DNA of 64,000 nucleotides from Maribellus comscasis. Lineage in GTDB: Bacteria; Bacteroidota; Bacteroidia; Bacteroidales; Prolixibacteraceae. Below, piece after piece: positions 43,991-52,755 of the stretch (within the stretch, counting starts at the first letter, position 1; each line of letters starts with the position of its first letter). The stretch lies in the NCBI RefSeq assembly GCF_009762775.1, contig NZ_CP046401.1:6832001-6896000 (forward strand). The letters are read 5' to 3'. The notes beneath the pieces were generated by a model. The model did not search any database, was not told where the DNA came from, and saw only the letters and a program-made list of their open reading frames with translations. The translations under genes and the position numbers were made by a program.

Positions 43991-46900
43991 TTATAAACTT
44001 TTATCCCTTTTCAGTTTTAAAAACAACGGCAGATAAACAATTATCGCAACCATTGAAAATAACAAGCCGCCCATTGCTCCTGCTGCAAACGCAAACCAAA
44101 ATACTTCTTTTTGTCCTCCCCAGACAAAAGGAATTAGTCCCAGTACGGTTGATAAGATTGTCAAAGTTATGGCAACAATTTTCTGGTTGAAAGCTTTTAG
44201 AAAAGTTCGAACAGTAACTTTTTTGTTTTTGCGTGATACCAGATTATTAAAGTCATTAATAATATAAATGGCTGCGTTTACAACCAGTCCGCTTAATAAA
44301 ATAAACGAAGCAAATCCTCCTTGGTCAAAATTGAAATCAAAGAGATAAAACGTAAGAAACACGCCAATAAATGAAATCGGAATCAGGCTGATTACGGCCA
44401 GCGGTTTGAGCAGCGATTCAAATAAAATAGCTGTAATGAAATAAATAATTACAATAATCAGTAATAAAAGATAATACTGTTTTTTATCCTTATTATCCCA
44501 GTACCAGAATCGTTCAGGCTCCTGTGCTTTATAACCCAGTGGCAGTACTTCGTTTATTGCTTCTATTTCGCGTTCCTTTACCATTTTGGAAAGCGGCCCC
44601 GGTCCCACAAAGTTGTAATTCAAATATATTTGATACACCTGATTCTTTTTAATAATGCTCTTCCCCGCCAATAACTTGTGAATCTCGCCTGCCTGCGAAA
44701 GTTTCTTTTGTCCTTCGGATGTATTAACCGGAACATTGTAAAAATCCCATTTATTATACGAATCGCTTTGATTTGACAGTAAAACCACGGGTTGAAGTTC
44801 AGTTTCGTTATAAAACGGTGCGAGGTTTTGGGAATACAGCTGGGTAAAAAGAGAGCCTGTGTAATCGTAATAATTGAGGTTTTGTAAAGCCAGTAAATCT
44901 TTATCCACTTCCAATTTGTATTCGTAACGTGTAGTCGACCCCCAGGAATTGGAACTGTTTATTTCGGTGTTGTTCACTCGTGGGTTTTGCAGCAGTTTTT
45001 GTTCCAGTTGCTCGGCATATCTGTACAATTGGTCGTAGTTGTATCCGGTCAGCAAAATATGGCTGTTTTTGTAATCCATATTCAGTGCATTTGAAAAACC
45101 TTTTCCAACACCGAGAACACTCCAATCCATACCACCCAGGGAAATGGCTTTTGATTCCACCTGGCTTTTCAGCATAAAAGGAAAAGAAGATTTCTCCGCT
45201 TCTTTTGTAAACTGGATGGTAATGGACGAATTCCGGTAACTGGTAATGCGTGTTTCAAACTGCTCTACTTCGCTAAATTGGCTGATATATTGTTCCATTT
45301 TCCTAACAGCATCGTTGAGCTGCTGAATGGTGCATCCTTCGGGCATTTGTCCGCGTACATACAGTTTTGTTTTTCCTGGGTCAGAATAAAAACTACCCTC
45401 AAAAACAAATTCTGTAAACAAACGGAGTGCCCCTCCAAAAACTTTTTCAAGAACGGGTTTTATATTTGACTGGAATTTTTCTGCTCCCAGCGTTTTATTA
45501 TAAAACTGTACAACTTTGGTTTCGGGGCTTGTATCGTTGTCGTTTTTTTCAATTTCGCCGGGAATGGAACCCACCGGCAGTCCAAAAGCCAGAATAATCA
45601 AAATAAAAAATGCCCACTTATAACGTTTTTCAAAACCGATAAAGCGTGAATAAGCTTTTGTAATCTTCACTACCCGTTTTCGCACCCGCACCGGCGCTTT
45701 GGCATCCGATTTCTCATGATATAACTTCTCCATCAATGAAGGAACCAGAAACAACGAAATGACCAGCGAAACAGAAAGGTTTATCAGCATTACATAGGTA
45801 AAATCAATTAGCAATACTTTCTGATTTTCTTTTAAAAAGAATACAACCGAAAGTGCTCCCAGGGTGGTCAGTGTTGCCGCCAAAAGCGAAATAAAAACAC
45901 GCAAACCTTTTTGTTTCTGAAGGTGGGTAACCATTAAGATGCTATTGTCAATAATTATCCCGAAAGAGACAGTGATTCCAGCCAGTGAGTAGATATGAAT
46001 CTCAACTTTCAGCAGATAATAAAACACACAGGCAATAAGTAAATTGGCTATCAGAGAAACGGAAAGAATGGTCAATACGCGAAATGAGCGGCTGACAACC
46101 AGTACAAAAAGCAGTAAAATTATTAACGAAAAAAGCGTACGCAAACCAATTTTTGTGAGCTCTTCGCGAATATATTCGGTACTGTCGGATGCTACCTGTA
46201 CGAAATATCCAAAAGGTAAGTTTTCCCGGATAAGATCAAGTTGATCGTAGATTTCACCCGAAAGTTTTATCTGATTTTCCCCCTGAGCTGAATAAATAAC
46301 AAGATTGATTGTATTTTTTCCATTGATCCGGTAATACGATTCAGGCGGTTTTTCTTTTAATTTTACGCTGGCAATATCAGAGAGTTTTATGATGCGTCCG
46401 CCTTTGTTGGCAAGAGTCAAATTTCCCCATTTTTCGGGTTCTATGTACTTTGTGGAAGCCAGCACCGGAATCGACGAGCCCGATACATTTTTTTGGTTAC
46501 CCAAAAAAGTTTTATCCCCCAGCCGGTTTATAGCGGTTGCAATCTCGTAGGGCGAAAGTGAAAAATTTTTCAGCAGTTCCGGGTCGAAATTGATTTCCCA
46601 CTGATACGGTGTGGAGCCATAAAGCAAAATATCGGCAATGCCCCTTATTTTTAACAGCGACGGGATAACCTGCTGATTGGCTACTTTTTCAATATAGTGA
46701 GTGGAAGCACTGGCGTTGAGTGTAAGCACCATAAAACTGACTACTTCATCGTTATCTTCGGCATTGGTAACAATTTCGGGATAGCTCATCCCATCAGGCA
46801 TGTTGCTTCGAAGCTGGCGGATGAGTGTAGAAACCTCGTAGCGCTTTTTGTTTAAATCAACAGTTTTGTCAAATTCCAACATGATGCGCCCGCTTCCCAC

Positions 46901-47158
46901 CGAGGATGTGGATTCAATATTTTTCACCTGTCCCACTTTCCCAAGTACACCTTCTATCTTTGAGGTTTCTTCTTCAATTACTTTGGGTGAAGCATTTGCC
47001 CACCGAAAACTAATCGTCAGTTGTGGTAAAGTGCGGTCGGGTTTGTAACTGATGTTAAGCATCGGAATAAATGCAATCCCGATAATCATTAACGCCAGGA
47101 AAACCACAATGATAGAAAAAGGTGAAAAGGCTGATTTTTCTTTTGTAGCAGGCTGCAT
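43991..47158 (-). CDS. RND-family efflux permease
   Basis: About 1055 residues from ATG 47158 (MQPATKEKSAFSPFSIIVVFLALMIIG); the nine codons before it begin with TTG. It has the twelve-TM RND layout: TM1, a large periplasmic loop, a TM2-6 block with IIIDNSILMVTHLQKQKG (TM4 with the proton-relay Asp), a second loop and the TM7-12 block ending GLIPFVWGGQKEVFWFAFAAGAMGGLLFSMVAIIVYLPLF. Such pumps are driven by proton flow and normally need a membrane-fusion protein and an outer-membrane channel, neither of which is adjacent. Instead three six-bladed propeller proteins follow it in the same operon. Confidence 0.93.
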   Translation of the reverse strand: MQPATKEKSAFSPFSIIVVFLALMIIGIAFIPMLNISYKPDRTLPQLTISFRWANASPKVIEEETSKIEGVLGKVGQVKNIESTSSVGSGRIMLEFDKTVDLNKKRYEVSTLIRQLRSNMPDGMSYPEIVTNAEDNDEVVSFMVLTLNASASTHYIEKVANQQVIPSLLKIRGIADILLYGSTPYQWEINFDPELLKNFSLSPYEIATAINRLGDKTFLGNQKNVSGSSIPVLASTKYIEPEKWGNLTLANKGGRIIKLSDIASVKLKEKPPESYYRINGKNTINLVIYSAQGENQIKLSGEIYDQLDLIRENLPFGYFVQVASDSTEYIREELTKIGLRTLFSLIILLLFVLVVSRSFRVLTILSVSLIANLLIACVFYYLLKVEIHIYSLAGITVSFGIIIDNSILMVTHLQKQKGLRVFISLLAATLTTLGALSVVFFLKENQKVLLIDFTYVMLINLSVSLVISLFLVPSLMEKLYHEKSDAKAPVRVRKRVVKITKAYSRFIGFEKRYKWAFFILIILAFGLPVGSIPGEIEKNDNDTSPETKVVQFYNKTLGAEKFQSNIKPVLEKVFGGALRLFTEFVFEGSFYSDPGKTKLYVRGQMPEGCTIQQLNDAVRKMEQYISQFSEVEQFETRITSYRNSSITIQFTKEAEKSSFPFMLKSQVESKAISLGGMDWSVLGVGKGFSNALNMDYKNSHILLTGYNYDQLYRYAEQLEQKLLQNPRVNNTEINSSNSWGSTTRYEYKLEVDKDLLALQNLNYYDYTGSLFTQLYSQNLAPFYNETELQPVVLLSNQSDSYNKWDFYNVPVNTSEGQKKLSQAGEIHKLLAGKSIIKKNQVYQIYLNYNFVGPGPLSKMVKEREIEAINEVLPLGYKAQEPERFWYWDNKDKKQYYLLLLIIVIIYFITAILFESLLKPLAVISLIPISFIGVFLTFYLFDFNFDQGGFASFILLSGLVVNAAIYIINDFNNLVSRKNKKVTVRTFLKAFNQKIVAITLTILSTVLGLIPFVWGGQKEVFWFAFAAGAMGGLLFSMVAIIVYLPLFLKLKRDKSL

Positions 47159-47453
47159 TTTGTTTGTTTCAGGTTTATTTGGCAATTTAACAAAAAATGT
47201 GCCTTTGTGTTTTATTTTTTATTAAATCGATTTATTTCCAAAACAAGATTGTTTTTTTCGCTAAAAAAGAGGTGTTTTTTTATTGTTTTCTATCTTTCAC
47301 TATTTTGATTTAGCCGGCAAAAAAAATTATTCCTCATTTTGACAACCGGAATAATCTCCTAATCAGTCGGAACTGTCAAATCAAAAATCAATTTAACGAT
47401 CCAAATATAATTTTGCCTACTGTTAGTTAGCTCCAAAAAATTAGAAAGAGCAA

Positions 47454-48641
47454 CTAGTTTATTTTTTCCGGGTTTACTACCAGGTATTTAATTGATTTTT
47501 CGGTTTCAGAGGTCCGTGAAGAATAAGTAATATGAAGCAATCCATCCTGAGTTTGAATAAGACCCGGATAGGAATAACTTCCCCCACCCTGTTTCGAGTC
47601 GTTTTCCAGATATTCTTTCCATTTCCATGTTTCTCCCTGGTCGTCAGAAAGCATCAACACCACACGGTATCTGCCATCGTCAATATCATTTCCAACAAAT
47701 GCCCAACGACCGTCTTTTAAAACCAGAATCTCAACACTGGCTGTGTTTGGAATATCTGTTTTTACAGAATAAGTCCAGCTCTCACCTTTATCTTTCGAAA
47801 TACTTTTATGGACACGTGCCGGAGCATCTCCGCTATCGCGCATAAACGCAACAATATCACCATTGGTTTTTAAAGCAAGAGCAGGTTGAATCGGCCCTCT
47901 TCCAACTATTGGTTTTGAAGGTCGCCACGTTTCGCCGTCATCATCAGAAATCGCACAAATCGAAAAATTATAACCGTCCGAATAGAGCGGTAAAATAATT
48001 CGTCCACTTTCCAGAATAAGCGGCTTTATCCGGGTCATCCAGCCAATGCTTCGGTTTACTTTGTTTTTGCTGGCTTCAATAATCAAATTGTCATAAAGAG
48101 GAGCATAACCTGCCCAGCCGTGCTCCAACTCGGGCATTTCAGCATACTTTTCCTCTACTTCACTTTCAAACTCCTCTCCGGGTTTTAGTAAAATATTGTC
48201 TTGCCATTCCCAAACCGGAGCTCCCGCCTGATTATAATTTGTTGTGGTGCGCGTACGTAAAATTGAGCCTTCCCACATGTTTCCCTGAACAGCAATCCAA
48301 ACCAAAAAAAGCTTTTCTTTGTTGTTCAGAAACAGAACCGGATTACAATCGGGCAAACCGGGTGTATCAGCCATTACAAAAGGTTTTCCCCAGGTTGTTT
48401 TTCCTTTTTGAAGCCGTGATCCCATAATTCTCACATCATCCGATTTGCGTTCACCACTTCCCTGGAACCAACATGCCAGAAAATCACCATTGGGCAATGC
48501 TACAATACTACTGCCATGTGAATGTTCGGATTGAGGCGTAAAAATAAACTTCTCTTCCACAATCGATTTATATTTATTTTTTTGTTGCGCCACGGAAGCT
48601 AAACTCAGCAAAGCAAAAGTCAGAAATAATATTTTTTTCAT
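47454..48641 (-). CDS. BNR-repeat exo-sialidase-like glycoside hydrolase
   Basis: About 395 residues from ATG 48641 (MKKILFLTFALLSLASVAQQ, signal peptide); the upstream in-frame ATG at 48683 would bury the signal. The six-bladed sialidase fold is indicated by Asp-box repeats (SDDDGETWRPS, SKDKGESWTYS, SDDQGETWKWK). Family residues near HSHGSSIVALPNGDFLACWFQGSGERKSDDVRI fit the BNR_2 group, which includes sialidases and related rhamnosidase-type enzymes. The substrate is not certain. It opens a run of catabolic genes together with an MFS transporter. Confidence 0.82.
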   Translation of the reverse strand: MKKILFLTFALLSLASVAQQKNKYKSIVEEKFIFTPQSEHSHGSSIVALPNGDFLACWFQGSGERKSDDVRIMGSRLQKGKTTWGKPFVMADTPGLPDCNPVLFLNNKEKLFLVWIAVQGNMWEGSILRTRTTTNYNQAGAPVWEWQDNILLKPGEEFESEVEEKYAEMPELEHGWAGYAPLYDNLIIEASKNKVNRSIGWMTRIKPLILESGRIILPLYSDGYNFSICAISDDDGETWRPSKPIVGRGPIQPALALKTNGDIVAFMRDSGDAPARVHKSISKDKGESWTYSVKTDIPNTASVEILVLKDGRWAFVGNDIDDGRYRVVLMLSDDQGETWKWKEYLENDSKQGGGSYSYPGLIQTQDGLLHITYSSRTSETEKSIKYLVVNPEKIN

Positions 48642-48714
48642 TTTAAATTCAATTTTGTTAAACAACTGTGGAACTGCCTGCAATTTAATTCAAAAAAACA
48701 GGTGATTTTTTTAA

Positions 48715-49866
48715 CTAATTCTTACGAACGTAGAAGGATATCCATAAAATATAAAGCATACAAATCCCCACAACCGCAATACTCGCCAGTGGAGAAACTG
48801 CTGAACTAACAAATCCCATTACCGGAGGAACAAAGGCGCCACCGGAAACAGCCATAATCAATAATCCTGAAATCTCGTTGGCACGGTCGGGCATTTTTTC
48901 CAATGCCAGTGAGAAAATAATCGGGAACATATTTCCTGCCCCCAGTCCGATGATAAAGATGGCCACCAATGCCAAAATATATGTTGGTGCAATAAAAACA
49001 CCAACTACTCCGGCCAGCGATACCAAAGCCACCAAAAGAAGAAAAGGACGCGATTTAATCCAGTTCAGAGTAATTGCTCCGGTTAAACGAGCTATCGTTT
49101 CTCCGGCAAAAAACACACTAATTCCAATTGCAGCTTTTTCCAGTGTTAGTCCAAACTTGGCAATTAGAACCGTTGTAATATTTGTATTTACAGCAACTTC
49201 TGCTCCTACAATTAAAAAAATTGAAAGCGCCATTAAAGCGACAAAACGATTTTTCATCAGCCCGAAACAGGAAGCAAAAGTGGCCGGGTCTCTTTCTGGT
49301 TTTGACTCTGTGATTGGAGTTGATGCCAACCAAATTGTCGCAAAAACTGAAGCAATTCCATAAACGGCAAAAACCAGTCGCCAATCGCCAAACTGAACAG
49401 CCAAAAAAGTTGCAATCAGAGGTCCGGCAAAAGAAACAATAGCTTTTACAAACTGTGAAGTGCTCAGAAAACTGGCTAATTTTTCAGCAGGAGAAACGTC
49501 CTGAAGCAGCGGGTTTGCTGAAACCTGGATAATGGTATTTCCAATTCCCAAAAGAATAAAAGAGGCGAACATCATTCCAAATGAATAATGTACAAAGGGC
49601 AAGCCCAGCCCTACAGCCTGCAATGTCATCCCAGTATTTAACATATTTCGTTTTCCAACTTTGTCCTGTAATATTCCAACAGGCACTGAAAGCACAAAAA
49701 ACCATAATAGCACCATCATTGGCAGAAATTGCGCTATAAAATCGGAAACTTCAAAATCCTGTTTCACGTAGCCCACGGCAACACCAATAATATCGATAAA
49801 TCCCATCACGATAAAAGAAAGAAAAACGGGGAGTAATTTCCCCCACTGAGCTTTTTGAGTTGTCAT
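48715..49866 (-). CDS. Major facilitator superfamily transporter
   Basis: 383 residues with about eleven to twelve TM helices. The loop 2-3 motif GILQDKVGKRNMLNTG matches the MFS G-x-x-D-R-x-G-R-R/K signature. It resembles the FucP/sugar-proton symporter branch in length and in GFIDIIGVAVGYVKQDFEVSDFIAQFLPMMVLLWFF, an N-terminal pattern of that group. Placed between a sialidase-like gene and phosphoesterases, it probably imports a sugar freed by them. Confidence 0.85.
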   Translation of the reverse strand: MTTQKAQWGKLLPVFLSFIVMGFIDIIGVAVGYVKQDFEVSDFIAQFLPMMVLLWFFVLSVPVGILQDKVGKRNMLNTGMTLQAVGLGLPFVHYSFGMMFASFILLGIGNTIIQVSANPLLQDVSPAEKLASFLSTSQFVKAIVSFAGPLIATFLAVQFGDWRLVFAVYGIASVFATIWLASTPITESKPERDPATFASCFGLMKNRFVALMALSIFLIVGAEVAVNTNITTVLIAKFGLTLEKAAIGISVFFAGETIARLTGAITLNWIKSRPFLLLVALVSLAGVVGVFIAPTYILALVAIFIIGLGAGNMFPIIFSLALEKMPDRANEISGLLIMAVSGGAFVPPVMGFVSSAVSPLASIAVVGICMLYILWISFYVRKN

Positions 49867-49931
49867 TGTTTGATTTTTTAGAGTTTTAATGGTATCAAGT
49901 TTATTTCATTTAGTAAATTTCCTAATATCAA

Positions 49932-50933
49932 CTACTTTGATGTATTTTCTACAAAGGAACCCGGGAATGTACATTCCTGCAATTTTTTGCCTGTTCCCTC
50001 GCGAATCCAGGAATCGAATTCTCTTTTTCCTTCTTTCAAAACAACCACTCTGCTCCCCAGTCCCGGCTTTTTCTGGTTTCTGATTTTGGATGCCCTCCCG
50101 TAAGCAAGGGCAATATCGTAATAATTTACTACAAAATCGTTATAATGGTCGTGCCCAACAAAAGTTCCCATTACATCTCCGCATTGAACCATTGCAGCAA
50201 ACATTCCGGTATTAATATCGGGACAGCAAATTGGCTCCCTCTTTTTTCCAATCCTTGAGGCGCTTTTATCGTTCCAGGCCAAATCATATTCCGGAAGCGG
50301 TATATGAAAGTAGGCCAGGGCCGGCAAGGGTTCACCGTCGTTGAGGAGTGTATACTTTTTACTGTTTCTGTTATACCATTCAATTTGCGACAAATCGAAC
50401 CAGCCATAACCATCAACACGTGGCGTTAGTGTACTTCTGGAGTTTGAGTCCAGACAATATAAAAGCGCTTCTGCTTTTTCCGATTTACCATAAACCGGAA
50501 GTACAAAATTGGAACTGCCGGTGGCACCCCCGTCATTAGCCACATTCAAACAAAAAGGTAAAGTTTCCAGGAATGAAGCAATAGCTTCACGCGAAGCGCT
50601 GTCTTTTGAATCGTGATTTCCAAATACAACAGCCCACGGAAGTTTTTCTGTTTCAAAAAGCGCTACAAAAAAAGGATACGCTTCTTCCCATTCATCTTCT
50701 GCAACTACGTCTCCGGTAACCAAAGCCAAATCCGGTTTTTCTAATTCAATAATCTTCTGAAATTGTTCAAAAATATCAAGATTCTGACCTTTTTGAATAT
50801 TTACATGAGTATCAGTAAATTGAATGATTTTGAATTCACCGTCTGGCTTAAATTTTAATTCAACTTTATTTTGTGCACTTAACATGAACCCGGGAAATAC
50901 ACACAATAATAACAGAATAAAAATGCTTCTCAT
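49932..50933 (-). CDS. Secreted calcineurin-like metallophosphoesterase
   Basis: 333 residues with a signal peptide (FILLLLCVFPGFMLSAQ). The dimetal motifs are complete: FTDTH, TGDVV, FGNHDS, FHIPL and GHDH. It has the layout of the Dcr2/ICC-like group of purple-acid-phosphatase relatives. It would hydrolyse a phosphomonoester or diester in the periplasm. It is followed closely (9 bp) by another metallophosphoesterase gene, with which it forms a pair. Confidence 0.88.
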   Translation of the reverse strand: MRSIFILLLLCVFPGFMLSAQNKVELKFKPDGEFKIIQFTDTHVNIQKGQNLDIFEQFQKIIELEKPDLALVTGDVVAEDEWEEAYPFFVALFETEKLPWAVVFGNHDSKDSASREAIASFLETLPFCLNVANDGGATGSSNFVLPVYGKSEKAEALLYCLDSNSRSTLTPRVDGYGWFDLSQIEWYNRNSKKYTLLNDGEPLPALAYFHIPLPEYDLAWNDKSASRIGKKREPICCPDINTGMFAAMVQCGDVMGTFVGHDHYNDFVVNYYDIALAYGRASKIRNQKKPGLGSRVVVLKEGKREFDSWIREGTGKKLQECTFPGSFVENTSK

Positions 50934-50941
50934 GATTTACC

Positions 50942-52723
50942 TTATTTCTTCAAATTGAATGAGTCAATTACATTATTATCTGAGTCTACAGATTTATAAA
51001 TCAACTGATTATCGTCGATTTCAATATACTGATAAAACTGCCCTTCCATTTTTCTAAGCTCTGCATAAGGCTCATTTATAAAATCTTCAGTTTTTGAAGG
51101 GATACCAATCGAGATAATGTATGCTGTTCCATCGTTGTATGATGCAACCACATCTCCGTTCTTCAAAGGTTTTGAGCGCATATAATAGTGGATATGGCCT
51201 CCAAAAACCATATCAACGTGGTATTTATCAAATACCGGCACCCATTCTTTTTGAATATCCAAATAAGGTTCTTCCCAATTGTAGGGTGGAAAGTGAAATA
51301 CTGCAAACTTCCAGATTGCATCTGAATTTTTTAATTGATTCTCTATCCACGTCGTTTGCTTTTCAACTGGTGAAGTGGCATCAATCATTAAAAACAAAGA
51401 ATTCTTATAGGTAAATGCATAGGTTTGTTCCTGGTTAACATCATCAGGTCCGTTGCCAGGATAACTAAACATATCACGATACATTTTTGCACCAAGTCCG
51501 AGACGGTTATCATGATTTCCCGGCACATTCATAAAAGGGCGCTGACTAATAATGTCTTCGGAATATGCGAACAGTTCATCCCACTGATCGCGATGCAGGC
51601 CATCGCTTACCAAATCTCCGGCAATTGTATAAAACGCGGCATCCGGGTGATTTCTGAACGCAACATTGGCCACCTTACCCCATTCAGGTGAATAATGAGT
51701 ATCGCCAAACCAGATGAATGAGAATGAATCATTTTCTTCTTCGGTTGTGAATTTATATTTTTCGTTCCATTCATTCTCTGGGCTTATCTGATATTCGTAT
51801 CTTTTTCCTGGTTTTAAACCCCGGAGTTGAGCCGTAAAACGATTACAAAAGCGATCGTTCATCAACCTTAAATCTTCCATCGTATACCTCTCTGCATTAA
51901 CCGAAAACATTTCACTGCTGCCCTCTTCCCAATAAACAACACTGCCATTGTTAACTGTTGTATCTGTACGCCACTGAATATCAATACCCGTTGCGGGATT
52001 GGAACTCCAGGTTAGCATTACCTGATCGGGAATAGCGGATGAAGGATAAATTGTTTTCCGAAACGCGCCAACCAAATGTGTTTCGACACCTCTTCCCCGA
52101 ATCGTTGTTAAAAGTTTTTGTCCTTGCAACGCTGCAGGTACATCTTCCAATACCAGTTCATCCCAGTCGTGATAGGTAAACGCTCCGTTATCCATTGTTC
52201 CCACATATTGATTTTCGGGGAAAAAATTGCTCAAAACCAATTTATCGTCTCTATTTTGCGGACCAACAGAAACAAAATAGTGCAAGCCATAATTCCCGAA
52301 ACCATTTATACCCAGCCCAACTCTCCCTGAATCAAATTCTTTTTGCCATACTTCGTAGGTGGTCATTTCATTTTTCAGGGTCATTCCGGTTTTTGTAAAT
52401 CCACCATTTTCCAGCCAAAACGGAATATCTTTTTGTTTTATACTTCGAATTACAGAAACAACAACAGGTACACTTACATCAAACATCCAGTGCTTAGACG
52501 ACAGAGTTTGCTTTTCTTCTTCTGAAAAAAGCGCAAACGCCTGTTCATTTGTCAACGCTGCCAGTTCTTCCTCATTACGGGTTTGATACAGAACTGTAAT
52601 AGCCTTATCTATCACACCTTCTACAGATAAATGCTTTTCCTGCTCTTTTGTCTCACACGCTGAGAGAACATAAATTAAAAAGGCTAATCCAAAACTCAAA
52701 TTCATCAATCGTCGCATACTCAT
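50942..52723 (-). CDS. Purple-acid-phosphatase-like lipoprotein
   Basis: 593 residues with a lipobox (FLIYVLSAC, Cys about 23). A unique N-terminal region of about 200 residues precedes a fibronectin-like PAP N-domain (IPDQVMLTWSSNPATGIDIQWRTD) and a metallophosphoesterase domain with WFGDTH, IAGDLVSDGLH, VPGNHDNR, VFHFPPYN and GGHIHYY. The combination is that of bacterial purple acid phosphatases. Lipid anchoring places it in the outer envelope. Two ATG codons two residues apart open the frame. Confidence 0.88.
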   Translation of the reverse strand: MSMRRLMNLSFGLAFLIYVLSACETKEQEKHLSVEGVIDKAITVLYQTRNEEELAALTNEQAFALFSEEEKQTLSSKHWMFDVSVPVVVSVIRSIKQKDIPFWLENGGFTKTGMTLKNEMTTYEVWQKEFDSGRVGLGINGFGNYGLHYFVSVGPQNRDDKLVLSNFFPENQYVGTMDNGAFTYHDWDELVLEDVPAALQGQKLLTTIRGRGVETHLVGAFRKTIYPSSAIPDQVMLTWSSNPATGIDIQWRTDTTVNNGSVVYWEEGSSEMFSVNAERYTMEDLRLMNDRFCNRFTAQLRGLKPGKRYEYQISPENEWNEKYKFTTEEENDSFSFIWFGDTHYSPEWGKVANVAFRNHPDAAFYTIAGDLVSDGLHRDQWDELFAYSEDIISQRPFMNVPGNHDNRLGLGAKMYRDMFSYPGNGPDDVNQEQTYAFTYKNSLFLMIDATSPVEKQTTWIENQLKNSDAIWKFAVFHFPPYNWEEPYLDIQKEWVPVFDKYHVDMVFGGHIHYYMRSKPLKNGDVVASYNDGTAYIISIGIPSKTEDFINEPYAELRKMEGQFYQYIEIDDNQLIYKSVDSDNNVIDSFNLKK

Positions 52724-52755
52724 CCTTCTTTCCTTAATTTTTTATTTTATGTATT

